Source of the DNA: Spirochaetaceae bacterium
GTDB lineage: Bacteria; Spirochaetota; Spirochaetia; Treponematales; Breznakiellaceae
Direction of reading: 5' to 3'
DNA length: 18,370 bases
NCBI GenBank assembly: GCA_031265025.1
Contig: JAISDF010000057.1
Coordinates: 1 to 18,370 of the forward strand
Shown: in pieces, positions 8,167 to 15,592 of the stretch
Layout of the letters: every line of letters begins with the position of its first letter
Numbering within the stretch: the stretch's first letter is position 1
Translations under genes and position numbers: made by a program
The notes under the pieces: model-generated
What the model was told of the DNA's origin: nothing
What the model saw: the letters and a program-made list of their open reading frames with translations, nothing else
The model's database searches: none

Positions 8167-8624
8167 GGATTTTCCCGCCGGGCAGGATACCGTATGGTAA
8201 CGCGCCTTTCCTCGGACCCGGTGATGTCGATTTCCACCAGCACGGCGTCGCCGGGAATAAGGCCCTCTATGCGTTCGCTCCACTCAACGACGCTCACCCC
8301 ATTCCCGTAAAAAAGTTCCTCACCGCCGGCCTGGACAAATTCTTCCTCACTCCTGAGCCTGTAGGCGTCCATGTGGTAAAGGGGCATTGTGCCCTCATAT
8401 TCACTTATTATGGTATAGGTAGGACTGGTTATCCGGTCGGAAATACCCAGGCCCCTGGCAAGGCCCTTGACAAACTGTGTCTTGCCGGCGCCGAGTTTTC
8501 CCCTGAGGGCGACAACGCTTCCCCTCCACAGCCGCGCGGCAAGCTCTTCCCCGATCTCAAACGTTTCAAGGGGAGAAGCGCTTACCCGTTCAAACCGGAA
8601 GGCCGCCCTTTCTGTCAAATTCAT
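8163..8624 (-). CDS. tsaE: tRNA t6A37 biosynthesis ATPase TsaE
   Basis: TsaE is the P-loop ATPase needed for turnover of the TsaBD complex. The 153-residue protein has Walker A GKLGAGKT (42-49), SPTYTIISEY (67-76), YHMDAYRL (83-90) and VVEWSERI (112-119), all typical. The preceding TTG at 8627 is an alternative start; ATG 8624 is chosen. Its first 35 nt overlap the end of the upstream small gene in another frame, and its stop overlaps tsaB, so expression is probably coupled. Confidence 0.93.
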   Translation of the reverse strand: MNLTERAAFRFERVSASPLETFEIGEELAARLWRGSVVALRGKLGAGKTQFVKGLARGLGISDRITSPTYTIISEYEGTMPLYHMDAYRLRSEEEFVQAGGEELFYGNGVSVVEWSERIEGLIPGDAVLVEIDITGSEERRVTIRYPARRENP

Positions 8625-8853
8625 CAAGATAACTCTTTACTTCTTTTAGAAGGGGAACCATGGGGTAATCCACGGACCGGTTAAAGGTAACGTTAATATT
8701 CTTGTTTCCGAGGGGCGTGGTTTCTATAATGAATTCTATATCCCGCTCCACATTTTTTTTAAGAATTTCCATGACAATGGTGCCGGCGTAAAACCGGCGG
8801 TAATAGATGGGAGTTTCCTTATGTTGAATATTTTTAAGCTCCAGTACCTGCAT
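8590..8853 (-). CDS. Small conserved-looking protein of unknown function
   Basis: An 87-residue protein starting MQVLELKNIQHKETPIYYRR. It has an alternating strand/helix look, with no signal peptide, membrane segment or cysteine motif. I do not recognise a family. The frame is open to TTG 8889, which would overlap the PilZ stop as TTGA, but AAGGA then sits directly against that codon with no spacing, so ATG 8853 is preferred. It overlaps the tsaE start by 35 nt, which argues it is a real translated gene in the cluster. Function cannot be inferred beyond its place between a c-di-GMP receptor and t6A genes. Confidence 0.65.
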   Translation of the reverse strand: MQVLELKNIQHKETPIYYRRFYAGTIVMEILKKNVERDIEFIIETTPLGNKNINVTFNRSVDYPMVPLLKEVKSYLDEFDRKGGLPV

Positions 8854-8885
8854 AGCGCCAACCCTATATGTTTTTACCTTATCCG

Positions 8886-10016
8886 TCAATCCTTGTCATA
8901 ACCGAAGACCATGGCGTTGACGGCATTGAGTCCCTTCCGGGTAATTTTGAGGAATTTGATGTGCATGATGATTCCAAGACCCGCGCCCCTGTTAGTCCTC
9001 ATAACCTGTCCCAGCGCGGCGAGAAGAAACCCGTCGGAATTTTCAAAGCTCAGTTTGAGCCGGGAGCCTACGGGAATGACCGAAGATGTTTTCAGGGCGC
9101 AGCCGCCGGCGGATAAATCAAGTATGGTTCCCTGGTAGGGCCTGGGTTCTACTACCATTTTCTTTTCGATTTTTTTGCCCACCCTCTGTTCCTGAATGCG
9201 GATGAGCGAAAAATCGCAGGATATGAATACTTCCCTGCGCCTGAAACGGCGCTGGGCCATGGCGCTTGACTTGCCGGTATGGGCAAGCTGGAGCGCCGGT
9301 CCCTGGGGCGTGGAAGCGTTTCCCAAAACCTTGGTGGTAAAGGAAAAGCCCTTGCTTGATTTTGTAAAGAAGGCCAGCGTTACTGTTGTCCCCGCGGGGA
9401 ATTTGACCGGCGTTCCCACGGCGTTTTTGGGACATTCAACAACAAGGGCGTCTCCTTTTACCGAACGCACTCTCACCGAAAAAGTCTTGCCTTCTCCGGC
9501 GGAAAGAACGGCGGTCATGTTTTCTGAAAGCCGCTTGGTTGACGCCGATGCGGGGTTTGCGTTTTTCTGGCCGGCCTCCACCATGTTCCGTATGGAAAAG
9601 AGGGTAGAGAGGAATTCCTGAACTTCCTGTTCGTTTTCGCCGCGCTTTTCGATATTCTTGTACGCCCGCTTGAAATGGCGGTCCAGGGAATTGGTGTTCT
9701 GCATCACCGACTCGGGGTTTGAGACCCCGTTGGATTTGAAGACATATTCAAGGAGCTTGGACTGGTCCTTGTCAAGGCCGTAGGCCGCGGCGACTTTATG
9801 TATCTGAAAGATGCTGAAACGCCGTTCACTGACCCCGGTGCCGACCTTGCCGCCCCGTACCGGGGCTTCGCCTACGCTTCTTTTTACGATATTGACAATG
9901 ATGGAAATGAGTATCACCGACCCTATGCCTATGAGCAGAACCATGGCGCCAAAAGGGTCGTCTTCCTTGAAATAACTTACGCCGGTCTGCAGCAAATAAC
10001 CCTTAAAGAATCCCAT
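8886..10016 (-). CDS. Membrane-anchored PilZ-domain c-di-GMP receptor
   Basis: A 376-residue protein with one N-terminal transmembrane helix (residues 22-44, FGAMVLLIGIGSVILISIIV), a mainly helical cytoplasmic region (about 60-165), a YcgR-N-like beta domain (about 175-250) and a C-terminal PilZ domain. Both c-di-GMP motifs are present: the arginine cluster QRRFRRREV (255-263) and DLSAGG (300-305, D/NxSxxG). PilZ proteins near flagellar genes commonly adjust motor or export function. GTG 10025 overlaps the upstream stop (GTGA) but has no spaced ribosome site. ATG 10016 has GGGGAG at 8 nt and is chosen. An HD-GYP phosphodiesterase lies four genes downstream. Confidence 0.88.
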   Translation of the reverse strand: MGFFKGYLLQTGVSYFKEDDPFGAMVLLIGIGSVILISIIVNIVKRSVGEAPVRGGKVGTGVSERRFSIFQIHKVAAAYGLDKDQSKLLEYVFKSNGVSNPESVMQNTNSLDRHFKRAYKNIEKRGENEQEVQEFLSTLFSIRNMVEAGQKNANPASASTKRLSENMTAVLSAGEGKTFSVRVRSVKGDALVVECPKNAVGTPVKFPAGTTVTLAFFTKSSKGFSFTTKVLGNASTPQGPALQLAHTGKSSAMAQRRFRRREVFISCDFSLIRIQEQRVGKKIEKKMVVEPRPYQGTILDLSAGGCALKTSSVIPVGSRLKLSFENSDGFLLAALGQVMRTNRGAGLGIIMHIKFLKITRKGLNAVNAMVFGYDKD

Positions 10017-10021
10017 TGCTA

Positions 10022-10837
10022 TCACTCCCCGCCTGAGAAAGCGCTGTACAAGGACCGGAAACGGGGCGCCAGTTCATATTCGGCAAGGTCTCCGGCAAGA
10101 ACGGCGTCCCTGTTTCCGTAGGCCGCCGAAAGTTCCTGGACAGCCGTTGAAAAATCGGCGAGAAAGGCCTTTACCGGCATTCCCGCAACGGTCTTTTCAT
10201 TGCCGTCCGCCATATACGAAATGATACGCAGGAGTTTTTCGGATAATATTGAAAAAAGCCGTATGGTTTCACGCGCGCGGCTGTCCTTTCCGGTCTGGAG
10301 ATCAAGGGGAAGGTCCTCAAGGCGCTTTGCCGTTTCCTCAACGCCTGACGCCATGCCGGCGAGAGCGGAACGGGGGTCGGAGAGTTCTTCCCTGTGTTCG
10401 GCAAGGAACGCGGCGCAGTCCAGCGGGCTTGGGCCCTGTCCCTCAAAGCACGATTGTATCACGGCGTATAAGTCATGCGCCCTGTTTTCAAGAAAACTCG
10501 CCGCGCTTTGGGAAAGCCACAGGTCCCGTACGGCCCGGCGGTCTTCGGGACCGGCTTCCTGGTACTGCCTGAGGGTGTCTATGCTCAGGTCCAGGGCCTC
10601 AACAAGCAGGGCGTGAAAGGAACTGGTTATCACATTAACGCTGTTTACGGCGTCAAGGCTTTTGGCGAATACGCTTTCGAGTCCGCCGGCGTCTGAGGGA
10701 ACGCCGTCAACGGAAATGCCGCTCATGATATAACCGCTTCCTTCAAGGAATTTCTCGAGGGCGGCAAGCAGTTCTCCCACGGTCTTTTCGTTTTCAAGGG
10801 TTATGTCGGCTGCCCCGCCGTTGATTGTGAGCTTCAT
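10022..10837 (-). CDS. Unknown protein downstream of fliD, beta-grasp-like N-terminus
   Basis: A 271-residue soluble protein. Residues 1-50 (MKLTINGGAADITLENEKTV, a helix, then ISVDGVPSD) resemble a ubiquitin/ThiS-like beta-grasp by pattern only. The remainder (55-271) is predicted helical with many leucine/alanine heptads. No signal peptide or membrane span is seen. ATG 10837 overlaps the fliD stop by one base (TGATG), and its end overlaps the GTG option of the PilZ gene, so it is tightly coupled to both. This is the slot where many bacteria have fliS, but the protein is over twice FliS length and does not read like it. Function unassigned. Confidence 0.75.
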   Translation of the reverse strand: MKLTINGGAADITLENEKTVGELLAALEKFLEGSGYIMSGISVDGVPSDAGGLESVFAKSLDAVNSVNVITSSFHALLVEALDLSIDTLRQYQEAGPEDRRAVRDLWLSQSAASFLENRAHDLYAVIQSCFEGQGPSPLDCAAFLAEHREELSDPRSALAGMASGVEETAKRLEDLPLDLQTGKDSRARETIRLFSILSEKLLRIISYMADGNEKTVAGMPVKAFLADFSTAVQELSAAYGNRDAVLAGDLAEYELAPRFRSLYSAFSGGE

Positions 10838-12876
10838 CAATTGTTGTTACTCGCCCTTCTGCTGAAATTATCCAGTGAAGTGGACATCTGCTCCATGCGG
10901 TTATAGGCCCCTTCCATCTGGCCGTACTGACGCCTGAGCGTGTCTTCCCTGCTGGCAAGCTGGCGGTCCATGGTTTCGACGCGGCGTTCTTCCTGGCTTA
11001 TCCGGGTATCAATGGTTCCGGTTTTGAGGGAAATAATCCCGCCGGTTTCCACAAAGGGTTTGGTCAGGTTTTCCATAGCCAGGGCCACGCCCGAATCGGC
11101 AAGGAGATCGCCGTCGGTATCATTGCCGAAAAGCTGCTGAATCGGCCTGAGATTAGAGGCCAGCGCCGCGTCAAGAACCTTTTCGTCTATTTCAAGATAG
11201 CCCCGAAGCTGGGAAGGATTATAGCCTGAAGTCGCGCCCGCGCGCCTGACATCGGTTCCCACGCCTATCTGGGCCAGCATGGCCAGGTCCCGGTCGGCAT
11301 CGGTTACATAGGGATTGGTTACCGCTGTCTGGAGGCTGGTTTTGATGCGGTTCAGGGTGGAGTCGCCCGAAAAACTTCCCAGCCGTTTCCGCATTTCTTC
11401 CTGTTCCTCACTGGTCAGGTAGCTGAGTTCCCGGACTATCTGGTCATCATGCCTGGTAAGCACGTTAATATCGGCCACAAGGCGGTTGTAGTTTCCCACA
11501 AAACTGATGATAGCTTCCTTGACCGCTTCACGGTCAGGCTCGACTCCTATGCGTACCGGAATCTCCGAGGGGGTTTTGGCGGTAATGGTAACGCCGGGGA
11601 TGAGGTCGTCGATGGTATTCTTCGGCCTGTATATTTCAATGCCTTCCATGGATACAATGGCGTCCTGGGCGGTGGAAACGGCGTTCAGGGGCTTAAAACC
11701 TCCGGCGCTGTCCGGGTCAAAGACCCGTATGTTTCGTATCTGTATATCCCTGTGGGTATTGTTGTTGACCACGTCTATGGCGGTGATGGTTTTCCCGGCG
11801 GCTATATCCGCGAGGCGGTACTGGGAGGCGGTAAAATTCGACGAGTCCCGCATGACCGGGAGCTTCGCGCTTGTTCCGTCGGAAAAGACAAGGGAAAGAG
11901 CGGCCATGTCATCTACGCGCCTGGGCGCTTCGGGAGGAGTCCACGGGGGAAGGGGAACCTCGCCCGGTTCGTTCTCGATGACTATGCCGCCGTAACTTAT
12001 CGATCCCGCCGGGGGAATCGACGGGCCGGGGGGAGGGGAGGCCGCGGTAAAGGCCTCGTCTGTTTTTACCCTGGTTGAGGTCTCAAAACCCAGCACAAGA
12101 TTGCCGCCCGCCACAAGGCCGCCGCCTAGGGATATACGGGCGTCGCCGCCCGCATTGACTTCCAGGCTGCCTTCCTGTATTGAGACCGCCCGTGAAAGGG
12201 CCCCGCCTGACGGCCTGCGGAGGCTTTCCCCGTTCAGGCTTACTTCCCTGTGGATGTCCTGGACCTTCTGGATCATGCCGGTTTCAAGGGCCAGGGTTTC
12301 GGCCGCGCCCGAAAAGCCCAGACGGTTTGCCGCGCCGGAAACAAGGGACTCTACCAAAAGGGACCTGGTTCCGGGCTGTACGGTGATAAGGCTTGCCTTG
12401 ATCTTGTCGCGGCCCCGGCGGTTAAGGGCCTCGGCAAAATCACGGAGCGATCCGCCCCTGAAATTGAAGGATATGCTTTCGTCGCCTACGGAAAATGAAT
12501 AAGAGCCTTCGGGGACTCTGTGGTTTTCTTCCAGCGGGGAAGAGAGAAAACGGTCCGCCTGGGCTACCTGTTTGACAATAAAAGAGCGTTCCTGTTCGGA
12601 CGCTTCACGGGTAGCGGTCCCTGTCAGCACCGACGCGTCGGATGAACGGACCACCCGGTCATTAAAGGGGTTCTGAAAAGAGTAGAGGAGGCGGGAACTT
12701 TCCCGCAGTGAAGTGAGACGGCGTCCGATATCCTGCCAGTAGGTCTTTTCCTCTCTGAGGGCTTCAATATGGACCTGGGCCCGGTCCCGGGGAACCCTCT
12801 CGACCCTCATCAGGTCTTCGACAAGCTGTTCTGTATTGAACCGGCTTTTTACTCCCGGGATATAAATATCGGACAT
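10837..12876 (-). CDS. fliD: Flagellar filament cap protein FliD
   Basis: FliD (HAP2) caps the filament tip and folds incoming flagellin. The 679-residue protein has the FliD_N start (IYIPGVKSRFNTEQLVEDLMRVE, residues 4-26), a flagellin-IN segment (about 121-189, EGSYSFSVG through AANRLGFSG) and the FliD_C end with long coiled-coil helices (about 610-670). It is longer than enteric FliD (about 470) because of extra middle beta domains, rich in prolines near residues 290-315. ATG 12876 has only a weak site (GGGTAAAGC). It lies 99 nt below flaG, from which it is separated by a hairpin; no convincing promoter is seen in that gap. Confidence 0.93.
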   Translation of the reverse strand: MSDIYIPGVKSRFNTEQLVEDLMRVERVPRDRAQVHIEALREEKTYWQDIGRRLTSLRESSRLLYSFQNPFNDRVVRSSDASVLTGTATREASEQERSFIVKQVAQADRFLSSPLEENHRVPEGSYSFSVGDESISFNFRGGSLRDFAEALNRRGRDKIKASLITVQPGTRSLLVESLVSGAANRLGFSGAAETLALETGMIQKVQDIHREVSLNGESLRRPSGGALSRAVSIQEGSLEVNAGGDARISLGGGLVAGGNLVLGFETSTRVKTDEAFTAASPPPGPSIPPAGSISYGGIVIENEPGEVPLPPWTPPEAPRRVDDMAALSLVFSDGTSAKLPVMRDSSNFTASQYRLADIAAGKTITAIDVVNNNTHRDIQIRNIRVFDPDSAGGFKPLNAVSTAQDAIVSMEGIEIYRPKNTIDDLIPGVTITAKTPSEIPVRIGVEPDREAVKEAIISFVGNYNRLVADINVLTRHDDQIVRELSYLTSEEQEEMRKRLGSFSGDSTLNRIKTSLQTAVTNPYVTDADRDLAMLAQIGVGTDVRRAGATSGYNPSQLRGYLEIDEKVLDAALASNLRPIQQLFGNDTDGDLLADSGVALAMENLTKPFVETGGIISLKTGTIDTRISQEERRVETMDRQLASREDTLRRQYGQMEGAYNRMEQMSTSLDNFSRRASNNN

Positions 12877-12937
12877 GCTTTACCCAAGTAGAAACTGGCG
12901 GGTCTTTATAAAAAACCCGGCAGCAGATCAAAGAAGG

Positions 12938-12969
12938 AAACCCGGACTCGCAAAAAAGGTCCGGGGTTT
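12938..12969 (-). terminator. Hairpin after flaG
   Basis: Minus strand AAACCCCGGAC and GTCCGGGTTT pair with a single bulge around an 11-nt loop, followed by a broken T tract (CCTTCTTT). It begins 7 nt after the flaG stop and lies 61 nt before fliD. It may stop part of the transcription from flaG or set a lower fliD level. Confidence 0.5.
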
Positions 12970-12975
12970 CCCCCT

Positions 12976-13350
12976 TTATACCTGTTCATCAAATAAAAAC
13001 CCTATGGCTTCCTTGATTTTATAGTGAAGCCGCTGCAATTCCTCAGGCGGTAACACCTTTACCACTTTATCGGTTTCAGGATCGATTACCTTGACAGTTA
13101 CCTGGTTTGACTCATGATCAACAACATATTTCAGCTTGTTAAAAGCCATGCTGATTTTCTGTAAGTCTCTGGTGGTTGATGTTACATTATCTACGGTGCT
13201 TCGGTTTCCGCCTCCGGGCAGGGCCGCTATAATGGCCTCCCGGACAGCTCTGGCTTCCGTCGTTTGGACCTGGGTTTTGACAGTTCCCCGGTCCTGGGGA
13301 AACTCCAGATACGGAACTCCGTTTCCGATACTGGTAATTTGCATACCCAT
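12976..13350 (-). CDS. flaG: FlaG family flagellar protein
   Basis: A 124-residue protein whose C-terminal half matches the FlaG family: FNKLKYVVDHESNQVTVKVI, then PETDKVVKVLPPEELQRL and a final helix. The N-terminal part is low in conservation. FlaG proteins are found beside flagellin and fliD and influence filament length in some species; the mechanism is not settled. ATG 13350 has GGAGG 5 nt upstream. The order flaB-flaG-fliD supports the call. No sigma-28 or sigma-70 site was found in the 269 nt upstream. Confidence 0.88.
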   Translation of the reverse strand: MGMQITSIGNGVPYLEFPQDRGTVKTQVQTTEARAVREAIIAALPGGGNRSTVDNVTSTTRDLQKISMAFNKLKYVVDHESNQVTVKVIDPETDKVVKVLPPEELQRLHYKIKEAIGFLFDEQV

Positions 13351-13409
13351 GGGTACCTCCCTGTACTATGGACACACCGGCCGTCATCCATGAAGAGTTT
13401 TAATTCCAT
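13227..13409 (-). other. Out-of-frame small ORF overlapping the flaG start
   Basis: ATG 13409 is preceded by AGGGAGG (3-nt spacing) and opens a 60-codon frame that runs through the flaG start and covers flaG codons 1-41 in another frame. The same decamer, ACAGGGAGGT, precedes both this ATG (13421-13412) and flaG (13364-13355). It may be a translated leader ORF or a by-product of a duplicated ribosome site. The protein has no recognisable feature. Confidence 0.3.
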
Positions 13410-13485
13410 ACACCTCCCTGTGAACGGAATGGTAAATCCGGGATTGGGACATGCCGGGCCCTTAATCCCGTATTGTCATCAAATA

Positions 13486-13517
13486 AGGACGGGAAAGGGC
13501 GCGAACTCCCCCGTCCT
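13486..13517 (-). terminator. Terminator-like hairpins after the flaG-proximal flaB
   Basis: Minus strand AGGACGGG and CCCGTCCT form a perfect 8-bp stem (16-nt loop) followed by TATTTGAT. A second GC-rich hairpin without T run lies nearer the gene at 13531-13549 (GCGGGG/CCCCGC), and a third 7-bp repeat (CGGGATT/AATCCCG) at 13439-13470. Together they suggest that most flaB transcripts end here. These fill the 269-nt gap 13351-13619. Confidence 0.5.
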
Positions 13518-13619
13518 CTAAGTCCGTAACGCGGGGCTATGCCCCCCGCTGCGGGTACGTTTCAAAAGACAACGTCCAGAGGTCTCTTGATACGCCTTTA
13601 CATAAACAGCAAACCGGTT

Positions 13620-14474
13620 TTAACCAAGAAGATTCAGCACAGACTGGGTCCGGGTATTGGCCTGGGCCAACATAGCCGTACCTGCCTGGGACAGTATCGA
13701 ATCCTTGGTATAGCTGACCATTTCCGAGGCCATATCCGAATCCCTTATGCGTGATTCGGCTGCCTGAATGTTTTCAGACGCAATGGCGATCCCTTCAGCG
13801 GCCATCTCAAAGCGGTTCTGATACGCGCCAAGATCGGCCCTTTGCTGGGAAACCGCTCTCAAAGCCGTATCAACTATACCAATCGCCTGATTAGCCAACT
13901 CGGGGTCAGCAATGGAAATTGTACCGGTTTCACCCTGAACGCCCTGAAGCCCTAAAGCCTCAGCAGTCATGGTTCCAATAAAGACCTGTTCATTCTGGTC
14001 CATATTGGCGCCCACCTGGAACTGCATAATACGGCCTACCGCTGAATCACGGGCAAAAGCTCCGGTGAGCATATTCATGCCGTTAAACTGGGCGTGGCTG
14101 GAGATCCGGTTTACTTCGTCAATCAACTGAGAGACTTCAACCTGAATCTGCATACGGTCCTCATCGGAATAAATCCCGTTGGCGGACTGTACGGCCAATT
14201 CCCGCAGACGATGCAGTATGTCCTGGGTTTCCTGCAGGTAACCTTCGGTCGCCTGGATAAAGGAAACACCGTTCTGGACATTGCGCTCCGCCTGATTAAG
14301 CCCCCGGATCTGGCTCCGCATTTTTTCGGAAACCGCGAGCCCGGAAGCGTCATCACCCGCCCTGTTGATCCGCTGGCCCGAACTAAGTTTTTCAATTGAC
14401 TTAGTCACGTCGGCCTGGACTACGCCCAACTGGCGGTTGGCGTACATAGCGCTCATATTGTGATTAATAATCAT
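13620..14474 (-). CDS. flaB: Flagellin FlaB (flaG-proximal copy)
   Basis: FlaB proteins form the core of the periplasmic flagellar filament of spirochaetes. The 284-residue sequence has the full flagellin plan: N-terminal D0/D1 (MIINHNMSAMYANRQLG, KLSSGQRINRAGDDASGLAV), a short middle region and C-terminal D1/D0 (QRADLGAYQNRFE, ending QANTRTQSVLNLLG). There is no D2/D3 domain, as usual for FlaB. ATG 14474 with AAGGAGG 4-5 nt upstream is chosen; the longer frame to 14531 runs through the leader. The leader carries a hairpin with GGA in the loop. It is clearly diverged from the second flaB (AVGRIMQF versus the WFHIGAN region), so both are probably distinct subunits. Confidence 0.95.
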   Translation of the reverse strand: MIINHNMSAMYANRQLGVVQADVTKSIEKLSSGQRINRAGDDASGLAVSEKMRSQIRGLNQAERNVQNGVSFIQATEGYLQETQDILHRLRELAVQSANGIYSDEDRMQIQVEVSQLIDEVNRISSHAQFNGMNMLTGAFARDSAVGRIMQFQVGANMDQNEQVFIGTMTAEALGLQGVQGETGTISIADPELANQAIGIVDTALRAVSQQRADLGAYQNRFEMAAEGIAIASENIQAAESRIRDSDMASEMVSYTKDSILSQAGTAMLAQANTRTQSVLNLLG

Positions 14475-14478
14475 ATAA

Positions 14479-14519
14479 CCCTCCTTGCACAGGTAAACGG
14501 CGGCTATCCATTGCCGCCG
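14479..14519 (-). promoter_or_regulatory. Candidate CsrA-binding leader of flaB (flaG-proximal copy)
   Basis: Minus strand CGGCGGC and GCCGCCG form a perfect 7-bp stem whose 8-nt loop is AATGGATA, showing ANGGA. The ribosome site AAGGAGGG (14486-14479) carries a second GGA 25 nt downstream of the loop GGA. A looped GGA plus a GGA in the ribosome site is the two-site pattern by which a CsrA dimer blocks translation. Confidence 0.6.
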
Positions 14520-14541
14520 GCCGAACCGCATACCTGGCTGC

Positions 14542-14573
14542 CCGGACAGGACTTTCGCGCCGGTCCTGCCCGG
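14542..14573 (-). promoter_or_regulatory. Strong stem-loop in the flaB (flaG-proximal) leader
   Basis: CCGGACAGGAC and GTCCTGCCCGG (plus-strand arms) pair over 11 positions with one mismatch around a 10-nt loop. It lies just downstream of the predicted transcription start and could stabilise the mRNA 5' end or act as an attenuator. Confidence 0.4.
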
Positions 14574-14597
14574 GTAACCCGGAACGGAACGGACTAT

Positions 14598-14605
14598 TTA
14601 TCGAA
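14598..14605 (-). promoter_or_regulatory. Sigma-28-like -10 of flaB (flaG-proximal copy)
   Basis: Minus strand TTCGATAA matches six of eight bases of the GCCGATAA element, about 124 nt before the start codon. No TAAA is present at 14-16 nt upstream, so the -35 is degenerate or absent. This promoter would be weaker than that of the other flaB. Confidence 0.35.
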
Positions 14606-14677
14606 GCCGCGCTCCAATAAACAATCCGCGCCGTCATGCGCACCTGATGAGGGTTTTTGTCAAAGATCAATAGGGGT

Positions 14678-14703
14678 CAGGAACAGACTTTCGCCTGTTC
14701 CTG
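14678..14703 (-). terminator. Hairpin terminator after the promoter-proximal flaB
   Basis: CAGGAACAG and CTGTTCCTG (minus strand) form a perfect 9-bp stem around an 8-nt loop, 25 nt past the flaB stop. No clean U tract follows (ACCCCTATTG), so termination may be partial and allow read-through into the next flaB. Confidence 0.5.
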
Positions 14704-14727
14704 TTTACCATTCTATAGTATAACCCC

Positions 14728-15588
14728 TTACTGGAGAAGTTGCAAGACCGAAGTTGTCCTCTGGTTGGCCTGGGCCAGCATGGCGGTCCCGGCGGCGGAC
14801 AGAATCTGGTCACGGGTATAGTCAACCACCTGGTTGGCCATATTGGTGTCCCTGATCCTTGACTCGGCGGCCTGGGTATTTTCGGCGCCTATGTCAAGGC
14901 CGCGGACCGCGTGTTCCATACGGTTCTGATACGCTCCGAGGTCGGCCCTCTGCTTGTTGATGATTTTCAGCGCGGCGTCAAGCACCCCTATGGCCCTGTT
15001 GGCGTCTTCGGGGGTCTCAATGCTGATGAATTCGTCGGTGCCTACCGCCCTGATGCCAAGGCCCTGGGAGGTCATGGTGCCGATGAATACCTGCTCACGC
15101 TGGTCCATATTGGCGCCTATGTGGAACCACATGGAAGCGGTGGGGATATTCTGCCCGTCGGCACGGGCAAAACGGCCGGTCAGCATGTTCATGCCGTTAA
15201 ACTGGGCATGACTGGCGATGCGGTCCACTTCGTCCACAAGCTGGGACACTTCAACCTGAATTTGCATACGGTCTTCATCGGAATAAATACCGTTTGCGGC
15301 CTGAACGGCCAGTTCACGAAGCCGTTGAATGATGTCCTGGCTTTCCTGGAGATAGCCCTCGCTTACCTGGATAAAGGAAATGCCGTTTGACGCGTTGGCC
15401 GAAGCCTGGTTAAGGCCCCTGATCTGGCTCCGCATTTTTTCGGAGACAGCGAGACCCGACGCGTCATCGCCGGCGCGGTTGATGCGCAGCCCCGAGGAAA
15501 GTTTTTCCATGGACTTGGTGAGGTAATTCTGGGTTACCTTGAGGGACCGGTCAGCGAACATAGCGCTGAGATTGTGGTTGATGATCAT
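14728..15588 (-). CDS. flaB: Flagellin FlaB (copy with strong sigma-28 promoter)
   Basis: This is the second core flagellin, 286 residues, with N-terminal D0/D1 (MIINHNLSAMFADRSLKV, KLSSGLRINRAGDDASGLAV), the spirochaete signature EVSQLVDEVDRIASHAQFNG, and C-terminal D1/D0 (QRADLGAYQNRMEHA, ending QANQRTTSVLQLLQ). It lacks D2/D3. Treponemal FlaB proteins are known to be O-glycosylated; the sequence alone does not show sites. ATG 15588 has AAGGAGG at 5 nt. It is driven by a near-consensus sigma-28 promoter with a roughly 150-nt structured leader holding a CsrA-type hairpin. It heads the minus-strand cluster. Confidence 0.95.
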   Translation of the reverse strand: MIINHNLSAMFADRSLKVTQNYLTKSMEKLSSGLRINRAGDDASGLAVSEKMRSQIRGLNQASANASNGISFIQVSEGYLQESQDIIQRLRELAVQAANGIYSDEDRMQIQVEVSQLVDEVDRIASHAQFNGMNMLTGRFARADGQNIPTASMWFHIGANMDQREQVFIGTMTSQGLGIRAVGTDEFISIETPEDANRAIGVLDAALKIINKQRADLGAYQNRMEHAVRGLDIGAENTQAAESRIRDTNMANQVVDYTRDQILSAAGTAMLAQANQRTTSVLQLLQ

Positions 15589-15592
15589 GTCA

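Noticed and set aside
8167..8283. 39-residue N-terminal extension of TsaB
   Set aside because: It only reads tsaE in another frame and is Arg-rich; GTG 8166 begins the conserved sequence and overlaps the tsaE stop as GTGA.
11449..12078. 209-aa plus-strand ORF
   Set aside because: Antisense to the middle of fliD; no recognisable motif.
14475..14531. 19-residue extension of the flaG-proximal FlaB
   Set aside because: It runs through the leader hairpin and the AAGGAGG site; flagellins start MIINHN.
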